The notes under the pieces: model-generated | The model's database searches: none | What the model saw: the letters and a program-made list of their open reading frames with translations, nothing else | Told to the model about the DNA's origin: nothing | Made by a program: the position numbers and the translations under genes | Shown here: piece by piece, positions 49,283 through 59,844 of the stretch | Numbering within the stretch: position 1 is the first letter of the stretch | Layout: each line of letters begins with the position of its first letter | NCBI RefSeq assembly: GCF_013523125.1 | Contig: NZ_JAAMQJ010000002.1 | Span: 186,001-250,000 of the forward strand | Source: Pseudomonas entomophila | GTDB taxonomy: Bacteria > Pseudomonadota > Gammaproteobacteria > Pseudomonadales > Pseudomonadaceae | Direction: 5' to 3' | Length of the DNA stretch: 64,000 bases

Positions 49283-50356
49283 ATGCGTCCCGCCCGTGCC
49301 CTGATCGATCTTCAAGCCCTTCGCCACAATTACCGCGTGGCCCGCGAGCTGGCCGGTGCCAAGGCGCTGGCCGTGGTCAAGGCCGATGCCTACGGGCACG
49401 GTGCAGTGCGCTGCGCCCTGGCCCTGGAAACCGAAGCGAACGGCTTTGCCGTGGCCTGCATCGAAGAAGCGCTGGAACTGCGGGCCGCGGGCATCAAGGC
49501 GCCCATCCTGCTGCTCGAAGGGTTCTTCGAGGCCAGTGAGCTGCCGCTGATCGCCGAGTATGATCTGTGGTGCGTGGTGCACGCGACCTGGCAGGTCGAA
49601 GCCCTGGAGCGCGTGCAGCTGCACACGCCGTTGAACGTCTGGCTCAAGCTCGACACCGGCATGCACCGGGTCGGCCTGCACCCGAAGGATTACCTGGCGG
49701 CCTATGGGCGGTTGCTGGCTAGCGGCCAGGTCGCACGCATCGTGCTGATGAGCCACTTCGCCCGGGCCGACGAGCCGGACGCCTCCACCACCGCCGAGCA
49801 ATTGGCCGTGTTCGATCAGGCGCGCCAGGGGTTGCAGGCCGAAACCAGCCTGAGCAACTCGCCGGCCCTGATCGGCTGGCCGTCGGTGCGAAGCGACTGG
49901 GCGCGCCCTGGCATCATGCTGTACGGCGCCACGCCGTTCGAGGTCGAACAGCCCCAGGCCGGGCGCCTGCAGCCGGTGATGACCCTGCAGTCGCGGGTGA
50001 TCAGCGTGCGTGAGCTGCCGGCCGGCGAGCCGGTGGGGTACGGCGCGCGGTTCATCTGCCCACGGCCGACCCGCGTGGGGGTGGTCGCCATGGGTTACGC
50101 CGACGGCTATCCGCGGCATGCCCCGACCGGCACGCCCGTGCAGGTGGCCGGGCAGCCGAGCCGACTGATCGGCCGCGTCTCGATGGACATGCTCTGCATC
50201 GACCTGACCGACCTGCCGCAGGCGGACGTCGGCAGCCCGGTCGAGCTGTGGGGCAAGCAGGTCCTGGCGAGCACCGTGGCGGCCCAGGCCGAGACCATCC
50301 CCTACCAGCTGTTCTGCAACCTCAAGCGGGTGCCGCGCGAGTACCTCGGCGACTGA
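49283..50356 (+). CDS. dadX: Catabolic alanine racemase DadX
   Basis: 357 residues from the ATG at 49283 ([17 protein letters not shown]). PLP lysine in [11 protein letters not shown] (about residue 34) and catalytic Tyr in [13 protein letters not shown] (about 253). Converts L-alanine to the D-form for DadA. It lies 90 bp after dadA; in P. aeruginosa I recall a RidA-type gene between these two, absent here. Confidence 0.96.
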   Translation: MRPARALIDLQALRHNYRVARELAGAKALAVVKADAYGHGAVRCALALETEANGFAVACIEEALELRAAGIKAPILLLEGFFEASELPLIAEYDLWCVVHATWQVEALERVQLHTPLNVWLKLDTGMHRVGLHPKDYLAAYGRLLASGQVARIVLMSHFARADEPDASTTAEQLAVFDQARQGLQAETSLSNSPALIGWPSVRSDWARPGIMLYGATPFEVEQPQAGRLQPVMTLQSRVISVRELPAGEPVGYGARFICPRPTRVGVVAMGYADGYPRHAPTGTPVQVAGQPSRLIGRVSMDMLCIDLTDLPQADVGSPVELWGKQVLASTVAAQAETIPYQLFCNLKRVPREYLGD

Positions 50357-50477
50357 GAAGGCGCCGACCGACGTCGGGCGCACGGGGTCAGGGTGTTGTA
50401 AATACTGAACGCTGTTACCATGATAGCGATCACTGCCCCTCGATCCCTGTTCGCTCGCCTTAAAGGAGGCTCATGCT

Positions 50478-51026
50478 TTGGACGTCGGCCAACGACTACA
50501 AGCCATTCGCACGCTCAAGGGTCTGTCCCAACGGGAGCTGGCCAAGCGTGCCGGGGTGACCAACAGCACCATCTCGATGATCGAGAAGAACAGCGTCAGC
50601 CCGTCGATCAGCTCGCTGCGCAAGGTGCTGGGCGGCATTCCGATGTCCATGGTCGAGTTCTTCTCCGTGGAGCTGGAGCCGGAAACCCCGTCGCAGATCG
50701 TGTACAAGGCCCATGAGCTGCTCGACATCTCCGACGGTGCAGTGACCATGAAGCTGGTCGGCAAGGCCCATTCCAGCCGAGCGATCGCCTTTCTCAACGA
50801 GGTTTATCCACCCGGGGCCGATACCGGGGACGAGATGCTCACCCATGAGGGCGAAGAGACCGGCATCCTGCTCGAAGGGCGGCTGGAACTGGTCGTGGGC
50901 TACGAGACCTTCGTGCTTGAGGCCGGCGACAGCTACTACTTCGAAAGCACGCGGCCGCATCGTTTCCGCAACCCCTTCGACGAGCCTGCCCGGCTGATCA
51001 GCGCCGCCACGCCGGCCAATTTCTGA
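50478..51026 (+). CDS. pauR: XRE-cupin transcriptional regulator PauR/PuuR type
   Basis: 182 residues beginning at a TTG (50478) nine bases after AAAGGAGG. An ATG at 50473 between them is out of frame and opens only a 28-codon frame. HTH (about 5-60, LSQRELAKRAGVTNSTISMIEK) and C-terminal cupin sensor domain (HEGEETGILLEGRLELVV). The P. aeruginosa homologue at the same position represses polyamine catabolic genes until putrescine or cadaverine products appear; kauB and the flavoprotein gene are plausible targets here. Confidence 0.9.
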   Translation: MDVGQRLQAIRTLKGLSQRELAKRAGVTNSTISMIEKNSVSPSISSLRKVLGGIPMSMVEFFSVELEPETPSQIVYKAHELLDISDGAVTMKLVGKAHSSRAIAFLNEVYPPGADTGDEMLTHEGEETGILLEGRLELVVGYETFVLEAGDSYYFESTRPHRFRNPFDEPARLISAATPANF

Positions 51027-51112
51027 AGACGTCGACGGCGGGGCGCCAGGCTCACCAGCCAGCGACCCGCAGGCGCTTACCCGATCCAACCCTCACGACC
51101 CAGAGGCGACCT

Positions 51113-51529
51113 GTGAACGTGATCCACCGTTTGGCAACGCTCCCGATGCTCTGCACCCTGTTGCTGGCCAGCGCCGCGCACGCGACGTCCGACGACGACC
51201 TGGCCCGCCGCCTGGCGCCGGTCGGCCAGGTCTGCGTGCAGGGGCAGCCCTGTGGCGAGCCGCCGGCCAGTCGTCCGGCCGTCACAGGGCGCGACCCTGC
51301 CGAGATCGTCGCCCGGCATTGCCAGACCTGCCACGGCATGGGCCTGCTCAACGCCCCCAAGCCCGGCGACACGGCAGCCTGGCAGGCGCTCGCCGATCGC
51401 AACGGCGGCCTGGACGGCCTGCTGGCCCGGGCGATCAGCGGTGTCAACGCGATGCCGGCGCGGGGCACGTGCGGCAATTGCTCCGACGACGAGTTGCTGA
51501 GCGCCATCAGGCAGATGTCCGGCCTCTGA
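51113..51529 (+). CDS. cycB: Cytochrome c5-type protein
   Basis: 138 residues from a GTG with AGAGG upstream. Signal peptide 1-25 (AAHA-T), so exported. One c-type heme site CQTCH with GMGLLNAPKPGD after it, and the axial Met in GVNAMPARG. The pair CGNC further on is the extra disulfide typical of cytochrome c5. Periplasmic electron carrier. A Pro-rich loop with two extra Cys (VCVQGQPCGEP) lies before the heme domain. Confidence 0.9.
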   Translation: MNVIHRLATLPMLCTLLLASAAHATSDDDLARRLAPVGQVCVQGQPCGEPPASRPAVTGRDPAEIVARHCQTCHGMGLLNAPKPGDTAAWQALADRNGGLDGLLARAISGVNAMPARGTCGNCSDDELLSAIRQMSGL

Positions 51530-51611
51530 GCGGGCGACGGGGCCCGGCGGGGAGCAAACGCGTACGGGCATCGGTCCAACGGCTGCATGCAAGGACGTCC
51601 AGGAGGCCAAG

Positions 51612-53477
51612 ATGCCGCATCGCTGCTCCATCGAACAGGCTGTCGACCAGGTGCTGGCGCGTCTGCCCGCACACATCCACATGGGCCTGCCCCTGGGCCT
51701 GGGCAAGCCCACGGCGTTCGTCAATGCGTTGTACCGACGGATTCGCCAGACCCCCGGACGCCAACTGACGATCTACACCGCGCTGACGCTCGGCAGGCCT
51801 GCACTGGGCGATGGCCTGCAGCGGCGCTTTCTGGAGCCGTTCGTCGAGCGCGTCTTCGCCGACTGCGAAGAGCTCGACTACCTGGCCGACCTGCGCGGCG
51901 ACAGCCTGCCGGGCAACATCCGGGTCGAGCAGTTCTTCATGCAGCCCGGCAGCCTGCTGGGCAGCCACACGGCGCAGCAGGCCTACGTCAGCAGCAACTA
52001 CAGCCATGCGGCGCGCGACATCAACGCCAAGGGCCTGAACCTGGTGGCGCAATTGGTGGCCACCACGCCCGAGCGGCCTGGGCAGGTGAGCCTGGCCTGC
52101 AACCCGGACATCACCCTGGACCTGTTGCCGATGCTCGACAAGCGCCGTGCGGCGGGCGAAACCGTGCTGGTGCTTGGGCAGCCCCATGACGAGTTGCCGT
52201 ACATGCCCGGCACGGCCGAACTGCCTGAAACGACCTTCGACCTGCTCATCGATCAGCCCGAGACGCGTCGCCTGTTCTCGACGCCGAACATGCCGGTGTC
52301 GACGCAGGACCACTTCATCGGGTTGTATGCCAGCCTGCTGGTGCGCGACGGCGGCACCTTGCAGATCGGCATCGGCGCCATGGGCGATGCGGTGACGGCC
52401 GCCTTGCTGGCGCGGCAGGGGGACAACGACGGTTACCGCGCGCTGGCCGAAGAGCTGCAGCTCACACCCTGGCAGACGTTGATCGAACGGGAAGGGGGGC
52501 TGGCGCCGTTCGCCGACGGGCTGTACGGGTGCAGCGAAATGTTCGTCAACGGCCTGCTCGCCCTGGCTGAAGCCGGCGTGGTGCGACGGCCGGCGGACGA
52601 GCACGGCGTGCTGGTGCATGGCGGGTTCTTCCTGGGGCCGCGCAGTTTCTATCAGCGGCTGCGGGAAATGCCCTTGGCACAGCGCGCCCGTTTCGCCATG
52701 ACCGCGATCAGCTTCATCAACGAGCTGTATGGCGATGAAGCACTCAAGCGGCGCCAGCGCCGTGATGCGCGGTTCATCAACACCGTGTTCGGCATGACCC
52801 TGATGGGTGCGGCGGTGGCCGATCAACTGGAAGACGGTCGGGTGCTGAGCGGCGTGGGCGGGCAGTACAACTTCGTCGCCCAGGCCCACGCCTTGGAGGA
52901 CGCCCGTTCGCTGCTGCTGGTCCGCAGCTGGCGCGAGTCCGCAGGCGAAGTCACCTCGAACCTGACCTGGAACTATGGGCACTGCACGATTCCTCGGCAC
53001 CTGCGCGACCTCGTGGTGACCGAGTACGGCATCGCCGACCTGCGCGGGCAGACCGACAGCGAGGTGATTGCCCGGCTGCTGGCGATCAGCGATTCGCGGT
53101 TCCAGCCGGACCTGATGGCCAAGGCCAAGGCGGCCGGCAAGCTGCCGGCGGATTTCCAGCTCGATCCGCAGTTCACCGACAACACGCCCGAACGGCTCGA
53201 GGCGATTCGCCAGCGGCATGCGCGGTTGTTTCCGGAGTATCCCCTGGGGTGCGACTTCAGCGACGAAGAGCGGGCGCTGCTGCGGGCCCTGGATTGGCTC
53301 AAACGCAAATTCAGGCTGACCGAGATGCTGGAGCTGGGCAAGGCGGCCCTGGATGCGCCTGCGCCCGAGACCTTCCCCGTGCACCTCGAACGCATGGGGC
53401 TGGCGCAGCCGCAAGGGTTCAAGGATGAGCTGTACCAGCGGTTGCTGCTGGCGGGGTTGCAGGCGACGCACGGGTAG
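51612..53477 (+). CDS. Acetyl-CoA hydrolase/transferase family protein
   Basis: 621 residues, longer than the usual 430-540. Family I CoA-transferase pattern: HMGLPLGLGKPTAFVNAL near the start, LQIGIGAMGDAVTAALL (about 255), and the C-terminal GGQYNFVAQAHALEDARSLLLV and VVTEYGIADLRGQT. The extra length is largely an inserted segment at about 280-400 and a C-terminal tail. Likely moves CoA between acetate, succinate or similar acids; substrate not determined. Last core gene before the accessory island. Confidence 0.88.
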   Translation: MPHRCSIEQAVDQVLARLPAHIHMGLPLGLGKPTAFVNALYRRIRQTPGRQLTIYTALTLGRPALGDGLQRRFLEPFVERVFADCEELDYLADLRGDSLPGNIRVEQFFMQPGSLLGSHTAQQAYVSSNYSHAARDINAKGLNLVAQLVATTPERPGQVSLACNPDITLDLLPMLDKRRAAGETVLVLGQPHDELPYMPGTAELPETTFDLLIDQPETRRLFSTPNMPVSTQDHFIGLYASLLVRDGGTLQIGIGAMGDAVTAALLARQGDNDGYRALAEELQLTPWQTLIEREGGLAPFADGLYGCSEMFVNGLLALAEAGVVRRPADEHGVLVHGGFFLGPRSFYQRLREMPLAQRARFAMTAISFINELYGDEALKRRQRRDARFINTVFGMTLMGAAVADQLEDGRVLSGVGGQYNFVAQAHALEDARSLLLVRSWRESAGEVTSNLTWNYGHCTIPRHLRDLVVTEYGIADLRGQTDSEVIARLLAISDSRFQPDLMAKAKAAGKLPADFQLDPQFTDNTPERLEAIRQRHARLFPEYPLGCDFSDEERALLRALDWLKRKFRLTEMLELGKAALDAPAPETFPVHLERMGLAQPQGFKDELYQRLLLAGLQATHG

Positions 53478-53548
53478 GGGGCAGTGTCTGAGTTGGGCTG
53501 TGAGCGGCGTTGCATCATGCTGATCAGGCAGTGTCTCTTTACGGGCCC

Positions 53549-53695
53549 TGTGGGCCAGGGCTTTCAACGTCTTTGCCTAAGACGATGTGGACCACATCGC
53601 CGATCTGGCAGAGCGGTTCATCTCCTCTGTGGGAGCGGGCTTGCCCGCGATGCAGGCGGTGATGGGCCGGACGCCATCGCGGGCAAGCCCCACAG
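53549..53695. repeat. Element-end copy A plus REP pair
   Basis: 53551-53627 shares an approximately 75-bp sequence with 56209-56280 and, inverted, with 56515-56585. Landmarks are TTTCAACGTCTTTGCC and GATCTGGCAGAGCGGTT. In this copy its centre is a perfect odd palindrome GATGTGG-A-CCACATC (53583-53597). It runs straight into a facing REP pair (53628-53650 and 53674-53695). No matching inverted end is found before azlD, so this is a single end, not a whole element. The rest of the 330-bp gap has no gene. Confidence 0.8.
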
Positions 53696-53807
53696 GAGAA
53701 CTGCGCCCGCCTGCATCACCTCGTCGTAGCTACGGGTCGAAAGCAGCCAGTCGCGACTGGCCGCTTTCGGCCAGAAGCGGACTCCCACCTGTCTCGCCTT
53801 GGGCGGA

Positions 53808-54116
53808 TTAAAACTGCCGGAAAATCGCAGCAGCCAACACTCCGGCAGCGATTGCTGGAAGCGGCTTCTTCAGCAGCAACATGGTGCCTGCCGTCGTCAG
53901 CAGGGCCAGTCGTGCGGCGTTGTCACCCTGTAGCGCCATTGGAGCCAGAAGGGCTACCAGCACCGAGCCAGACATTGCTCCGATGAACTGTTTTACTCGA
54001 TAGCTAATGGGCACGAAGGACATGACATAGACCCCGCCCCAGCGGGTTGCCAGCGTCACAAACGCCATGACCAGTACCAAGATGAGGGCACCTAAACCTG
54101 CCGTTTCAATGCTCAC
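53808..54116 (-). CDS. azlD: AzlD-family branched-chain amino acid exporter subunit
   Basis: 102 residues from the GTG at 54116, with GGAG upstream. Four hydrophobic helices of the AzlD type (ALILVLVMAFVTLATRWGGV, VLVALLAPMAL, LLKKPLPAIAAGVLAAA). Small membrane partner of AzlC. It overlaps the azlC end by 11 bp, so translation is coupled. Genes of this island are visibly less GC-biased in wobble positions than their neighbours. Confidence 0.87.
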   Translation of the reverse strand: MSIETAGLGALILVLVMAFVTLATRWGGVYVMSFVPISYRVKQFIGAMSGSVLVALLAPMALQGDNAARLALLTTAGTMLLLKKPLPAIAAGVLAAAIFRQF

Positions 54117-54822
54117 GCTTGTTCTCCGTCCAGATTGTTCCGGTGAGTCCGCCGGCCACCGCACCCACGACGACATGGCTGTTCTCGGGAAGATACAGGT
54201 ATGCCAGCAGCGACGCGCAAGCGGCGACGATCCAGATCATCAAGATGCGCAGGTTTTTATCGCCGCCGGCCACCATTGCCAGCAGGAAACAGCCCATCAC
54301 CATGTCCAATCCCAGAGCCTTGGGATCATGAATGGAACCGCCGAAAAGAACACCGAGCCAGGTGCCGGCCACCCAAGCCAGCCATAGAACCAGGCCGCCG
54401 CCCAGCAAGAGTCCCAAGCCGGGCTGGCTGTTGCCAAACGCCTGCATTGATAGGGCCCAGTTGGCGTCGGAGGCGACCAGCATCACCCCGTAGCGCTTTC
54501 TCACGGGCAGGTGTTGCAGCCACGGATAGAGCGTGGCGCCCATTAGCAAGTGGCGGGCATTGATTGCGAACACGGTGATGCTCAGGGTAAGCAGGGAGAC
54601 GTCGGGGCCCCACAGCTCCAGTGCGGCGAACTGGGACGCGCCAGCAAACACAAGGGTGCTCATTGCCACGATTACCGCGTCACTCAATCCCGCCTGGGTG
54701 GCCGCCAAGCCGAAAGCCGCCCCGAATATCGCCACAAACAGGGAAATGGGCGCCAGTTTGGTAAAGCCGACCCAAACCATCCGGTGGTCGAACTCATGCA
54801 GCTTGTCGGTAATCTGTGTCAT
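54106..54822 (-). CDS. azlC: AzlC-family branched-chain amino acid exporter subunit
   Basis: 238 residues. AzlC pattern: LAPISLFVAIFGAAFGLAATQAG, ASQFAALELWG, AINARHLLMGATLYPWL, DANWALS, then several helices. With AzlD it exports branched-chain amino acids or analogues. Divergent from a LysR gene 157 bp away. The pair does not belong to the surrounding core gene order as I recall it. Confidence 0.9.
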   Translation of the reverse strand: MTQITDKLHEFDHRMVWVGFTKLAPISLFVAIFGAAFGLAATQAGLSDAVIVAMSTLVFAGASQFAALELWGPDVSLLTLSITVFAINARHLLMGATLYPWLQHLPVRKRYGVMLVASDANWALSMQAFGNSQPGLGLLLGGGLVLWLAWVAGTWLGVLFGGSIHDPKALGLDMVMGCFLLAMVAGGDKNLRILMIWIVAACASLLAYLYLPENSHVVVGAVAGGLTGTIWTENKREH

Positions 54823-54979
54823 GTCGTGGGCACTTCGGCGTGGCGATTATGATGGCACGTGCTGCGTTTCACTCAAGGCAACACCTGACTTCGTCACTAA
54901 TATGCTTCTGCTATGCGCCAAAAGAAAAACGGATAAAACAGAGTTAAGCTATCCGGTAATCGAATGACCGAGTTTGACT

Positions 54980-55849
54980 ATGACGTTCCATGATCTGCAG
55001 ATAGATTGGATGAAATGCTTCGTTGCCGTGGTGGATGCAGGTTCGCTATCTGGCGCCGCTCCGCAAGTGCATCGCTCTCAGTCGGCGGTCAGTATGCAGA
55101 TCAAGAAGCTGGAGACGGCCCTGGGTTGCCAGCTTCTGGTGCGAGGGCCGCGCCAGCACCAGCTTACGGCTCAAGGGCAGTTGTTGCTGGGTTACGCACG
55201 GCGAATGCTCGATCTGCATGCCGAAACCCAGGTGGCCTTCCATAGGGAGGAGCTGACGGGGCGGATTCGTCTTGGCGTGCCGGATGATTACGCCGCGCGT
55301 TACCTTACACCAGCACTCAAACGCTTCGCTCCGAATTTCGGTGCGGTGGAGATCGAGTTGAACTGCGAGCAGTCGACTTCTCTGATTCCTCGAGTGAAAA
55401 GCGGCAATCTTGATCTCGCCCTGGTTTCTCGTGACAACCCTCGGCATGGAGTCTTGCTGTTTCATGAGCCAATGGTCTGGGTCGGCGATGCCCAGTTCCA
55501 GGTCTGGCGACGCGACCCGCTGCCCATCGCCGTCTATGAGGACGCCAGTCTTGCCAAGCGCAGTGCGTTGCAGTCGTTGGCACTCCAAGGGCGTCGCTTC
55601 AAGGTGGTGTACAACAGCTCCAGCTTGGCGGGCCAAATTGCCGCCGTCGAAAGCGGCTTGGCGGTAGCGGTGCTTACACAGTGCAGTGCGCCATCGCACT
55701 TGAAGATCTTAGGCAGCGAGCAAGGCTTAGGTCCGCTGGAGCCCATGGAGGTCGCCGTGTTCCGAAGCCAGGCATCTCGGGGCTCGAAGGCGGTGGACAG
55801 TCTTCACGACCTTCTTATCAAGACACTTCGCCTTTCTACTCCTCCTTAA
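54980..55849 (+). CDS. LysR-family regulator next to azlCD
   Basis: 289 residues from the ATG at 54980; an in-frame TTG two codons earlier is possible. HTH (about 1-60): DAGSLSGAAPQVHRSQSAVSMQIKKLE. The co-inducer domain is present to the end (LLIKTLRLSTPP). Divergent from azlC and separated by an AT-rich 157-bp gap, hence the probable regulator of azlCD. Arrives with the exporter as one module. Confidence 0.9.
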   Translation: MTFHDLQIDWMKCFVAVVDAGSLSGAAPQVHRSQSAVSMQIKKLETALGCQLLVRGPRQHQLTAQGQLLLGYARRMLDLHAETQVAFHREELTGRIRLGVPDDYAARYLTPALKRFAPNFGAVEIELNCEQSTSLIPRVKSGNLDLALVSRDNPRHGVLLFHEPMVWVGDAQFQVWRRDPLPIAVYEDASLAKRSALQSLALQGRRFKVVYNSSSLAGQIAAVESGLAVAVLTQCSAPSHLKILGSEQGLGPLEPMEVAVFRSQASRGSKAVDSLHDLLIKTLRLSTPP

Positions 55850-56193
55850 GGCGCAATAGCCAAGCCATGAGCGTCCGCTTCTGGCCGTGTGCAGCCCTCT
55901 GCGAATGGCTTCTTAGGGTCGGTTGGCGACAGTCTGATCTCGACCGTCGCTGTGCATCGTCAGACCTCAGTCTGTTCCGCCTTCTCCAGCGCGTCGTCGA
56001 CCTCAATCCCCAAATATCGAATGGTGCTCTTTAGCTTCGTGTGTCCAAACAGCAGTTGAACCGCCCGCAGGTCCTTCGTCCTTCGATAGCTAAGCTTTGC
56101 TGTCGATGGCCAGATCGAAGAGAGCCAGATCTCGAGTATTTTCTGCAATCTGAAGCCTTACTCGGATAGCTCAGATATCTCTCAGTTGTAGCG

Positions 56194-56206
56194 GGGGTTT
56201 CTGCCC
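56194..56206. repeat. Left 13-bp target duplication
   Basis: GGGGTTTCTGCCC, identical to 56588-56600 and immediately outside the element's inverted ends. It reads as GQKP codons of the integrase on both sides, which proves it was duplicated on insertion. Confidence 0.85.
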
Positions 56207-56587
56207 AGGCCTTTCAACGTCTTTGCCTAACAGGATGTGGACCATATCGCTGATCTGGCAGAGCGGTTAATCCCCCTCTGTGGGAGCAACTGTCTTTTTT
56301 CTACTCGGTACATGCCCGACCCTATGGGCTGATGTGTGGGCTTACCTGCGATGCAGGCGGTGATGGACCGGACGCTATCGCTGGCAAGCCAGCTCCCACC
56401 CAGACCTCTGCAGCCGTCGGTGTAGCCATGGCTGCGCAAGCAGCTTGTGGGAGCGGGCTTGCCCGCGATAGCGTCCGGTCCATCACCGCCTGCATCGCGG
56501 GCAAGCCCGCTCCCACACAGGAGGTGAACCGCTCTGCCAGATCGGCATGTGGTCTACATCGTGTTAGTTAAAGACGTTGAAAGGCCT
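56207..56587. mobile_element. 381-bp MITE-like element inside the integrase pseudogene
   Basis: Ends are perfect 18-bp terminal inverted repeats (56207-56224 AGGCCTTTCAACGTCTTT and 56570-56587). Imperfect similarity continues inward for about 80 bp. It is flanked by an exact 13-bp direct repeat. It encodes no protein. Inside are REP sequences including a perfect pair. TSD length 13 and TIR length 18 resemble IS4-type elements, so mobilisation by such a transposase is an inference; no transposase is in the window. Confidence 0.8.
56446..56517. repeat. Perfect facing REP pair (BIME)
   Basis: Arms 56446-56469 and 56494-56517 are exactly complementary over 24 bp (starting TGTGGGAGCGGGCTTGCC), separated by 24 bp. 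It lies within the mobile element's right half. Same REP family as at 5231, 5384 and 53628. Confidence 0.92.
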
Positions 56588-56600
56588 GGGGTTTCTGCCC
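56588..56600. repeat. Right 13-bp target duplication
   Basis: GGGGTTTCTGCCC, second copy of the insertion target; adjoins the 5' coding fragment of the integrase. Confidence 0.85.
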
Positions 56601-56748
56601 GACCAATTTTCCTTTGTTCCAGGGCTGACGGCTGCGGTTAGCGATGATGCTCATGGCATGTCCTCCACGTGTGGAAGGACAAGGATGGCTAATCAAAGCA
56701 ACGGTCGCTAACGGCCGATAGTTACCTTTCACGGTTGGCTGCTGGCGG

Positions 56749-56792
56749 GTAGGAGCGACCCCTGTGCCGCGATCGGGCCCGCAGGGCCCGCC
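56749..56792. repeat. REP-like element of a second type, downstream of xpt
   Basis: GTAGGAGCGACCCCTGTGCC followed by a perfect 7-bp hairpin CGGGCCC-GCA-GGGCCCG (56774-56790). It differs from the other REPs of the window. It lies 69 bp past the xpt stop and could help end that transcript. The remaining sequence from the integrase start to xpt has no gene. Confidence 0.65.
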
Positions 56793-56860
56793 AGAAAGCC
56801 CTGCAAGTCGAGTGCTCTGCACCGCGCCGACAGTACCGCGGGCGGCCTGCGAAGCCTACC

Positions 56861-59502
<2,642 letters not shown>

Positions 59503-59844
59503 GGCTGTAAACCGGGGGGAGCAGAAAATAGCCGCGCATTCTAGCAGGCATGCGGCGGATGGTGGATAACCGTCTGCCCAGTGAGGCTCGCAAGTGTTCG
59601 AGAGCAGTAGCGCATCTGTCATGGAAGGACGATGCAATGTTCGAGCGCTTCTGGAGGTCGACAGTAACGTACAACGAATGCCCAAGGGTTTGCCGAGTCA
59701 GGCAGAATCGCGCAGGATGCACGACAGAATAGGTCGTAGCTCAATGGCAAAATGGCATGATTCAGGTGAAAAGCATTACCACACATACGTCGGTCATTCG
59801 CTGCGTCATGTCATTGTGACACCTGCGCGGCGTAAGGAGCATGC
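59503..59844. other. 342-bp gap with inverted repeat, rep to phosphodiesterase
   Basis: No gene or REP is recognised. Near its right end lies a perfect inverted repeat TGTCA-TTG-TGACA (59809-59821) preceded by two further GTCAT words (59793, 59805). This GTCAT cluster is 24 bp before the TTG start and overlaps the likely promoter or leader, so it may be an operator. Divergent promoters of rep and the phosphodiesterase must be here. Confidence 0.5.

Larger units (their letters stand above)
55960..56654 (-). pseudogene. Tyrosine recombinase (small integrase) pseudogene, interrupted
   Basis: Read on the minus strand, an intact start behind GGAGGA at 56654 encodes MSIIANRSRQPWNKGKLVGQKP (22 codons). 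It is then cut by the 381-bp element. It resumes at 56206 as GQKPPLQLRDI-stop-AIRVRLQIAENTRDLALFDL and then AIDSK. A deletion with frame change jumps to LSYRRTKDLRAVQLL, FGHTKLKSTIRYLGIEVDD and the end AEQTEV. The C-terminal part keeps the His of GHTK and the Tyr of IRYLG, but the catalytic Arg region is deleted. Four separate defects make it dead. It matches a family of about 200-residue integrases I know from Pseudomonas. Confidence 0.85.

Noticed and set aside
51507..53567. 686-codon open frame antisense to the acetyl-CoA hydrolase gene
   Set aside because: Covers a complete family gene; product is biased and unrecognisable.
53808..55849. azlCD-lysR as a composite transposon
   Set aside because: No transposase, and only one end sequence on the left; direct repeats bracket it, but a transposition event cannot be shown.
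56160..56200. tRNA-like start GGATAGCTCAG
   Set aside because: No matching acceptor or T arm; on the minus strand these bases are codons of the integrase remnant.
59730..59765. tRNA-like stretch GTAGCTCAATGGCA
   Set aside because: Cannot be folded into a cloverleaf; no CCA end or T-loop follows.
59793..59821. Pho box upstream of the phosphodiesterase
   Set aside because: GTCAT words are 12 and 5 bp apart, not the 11-bp period needed.
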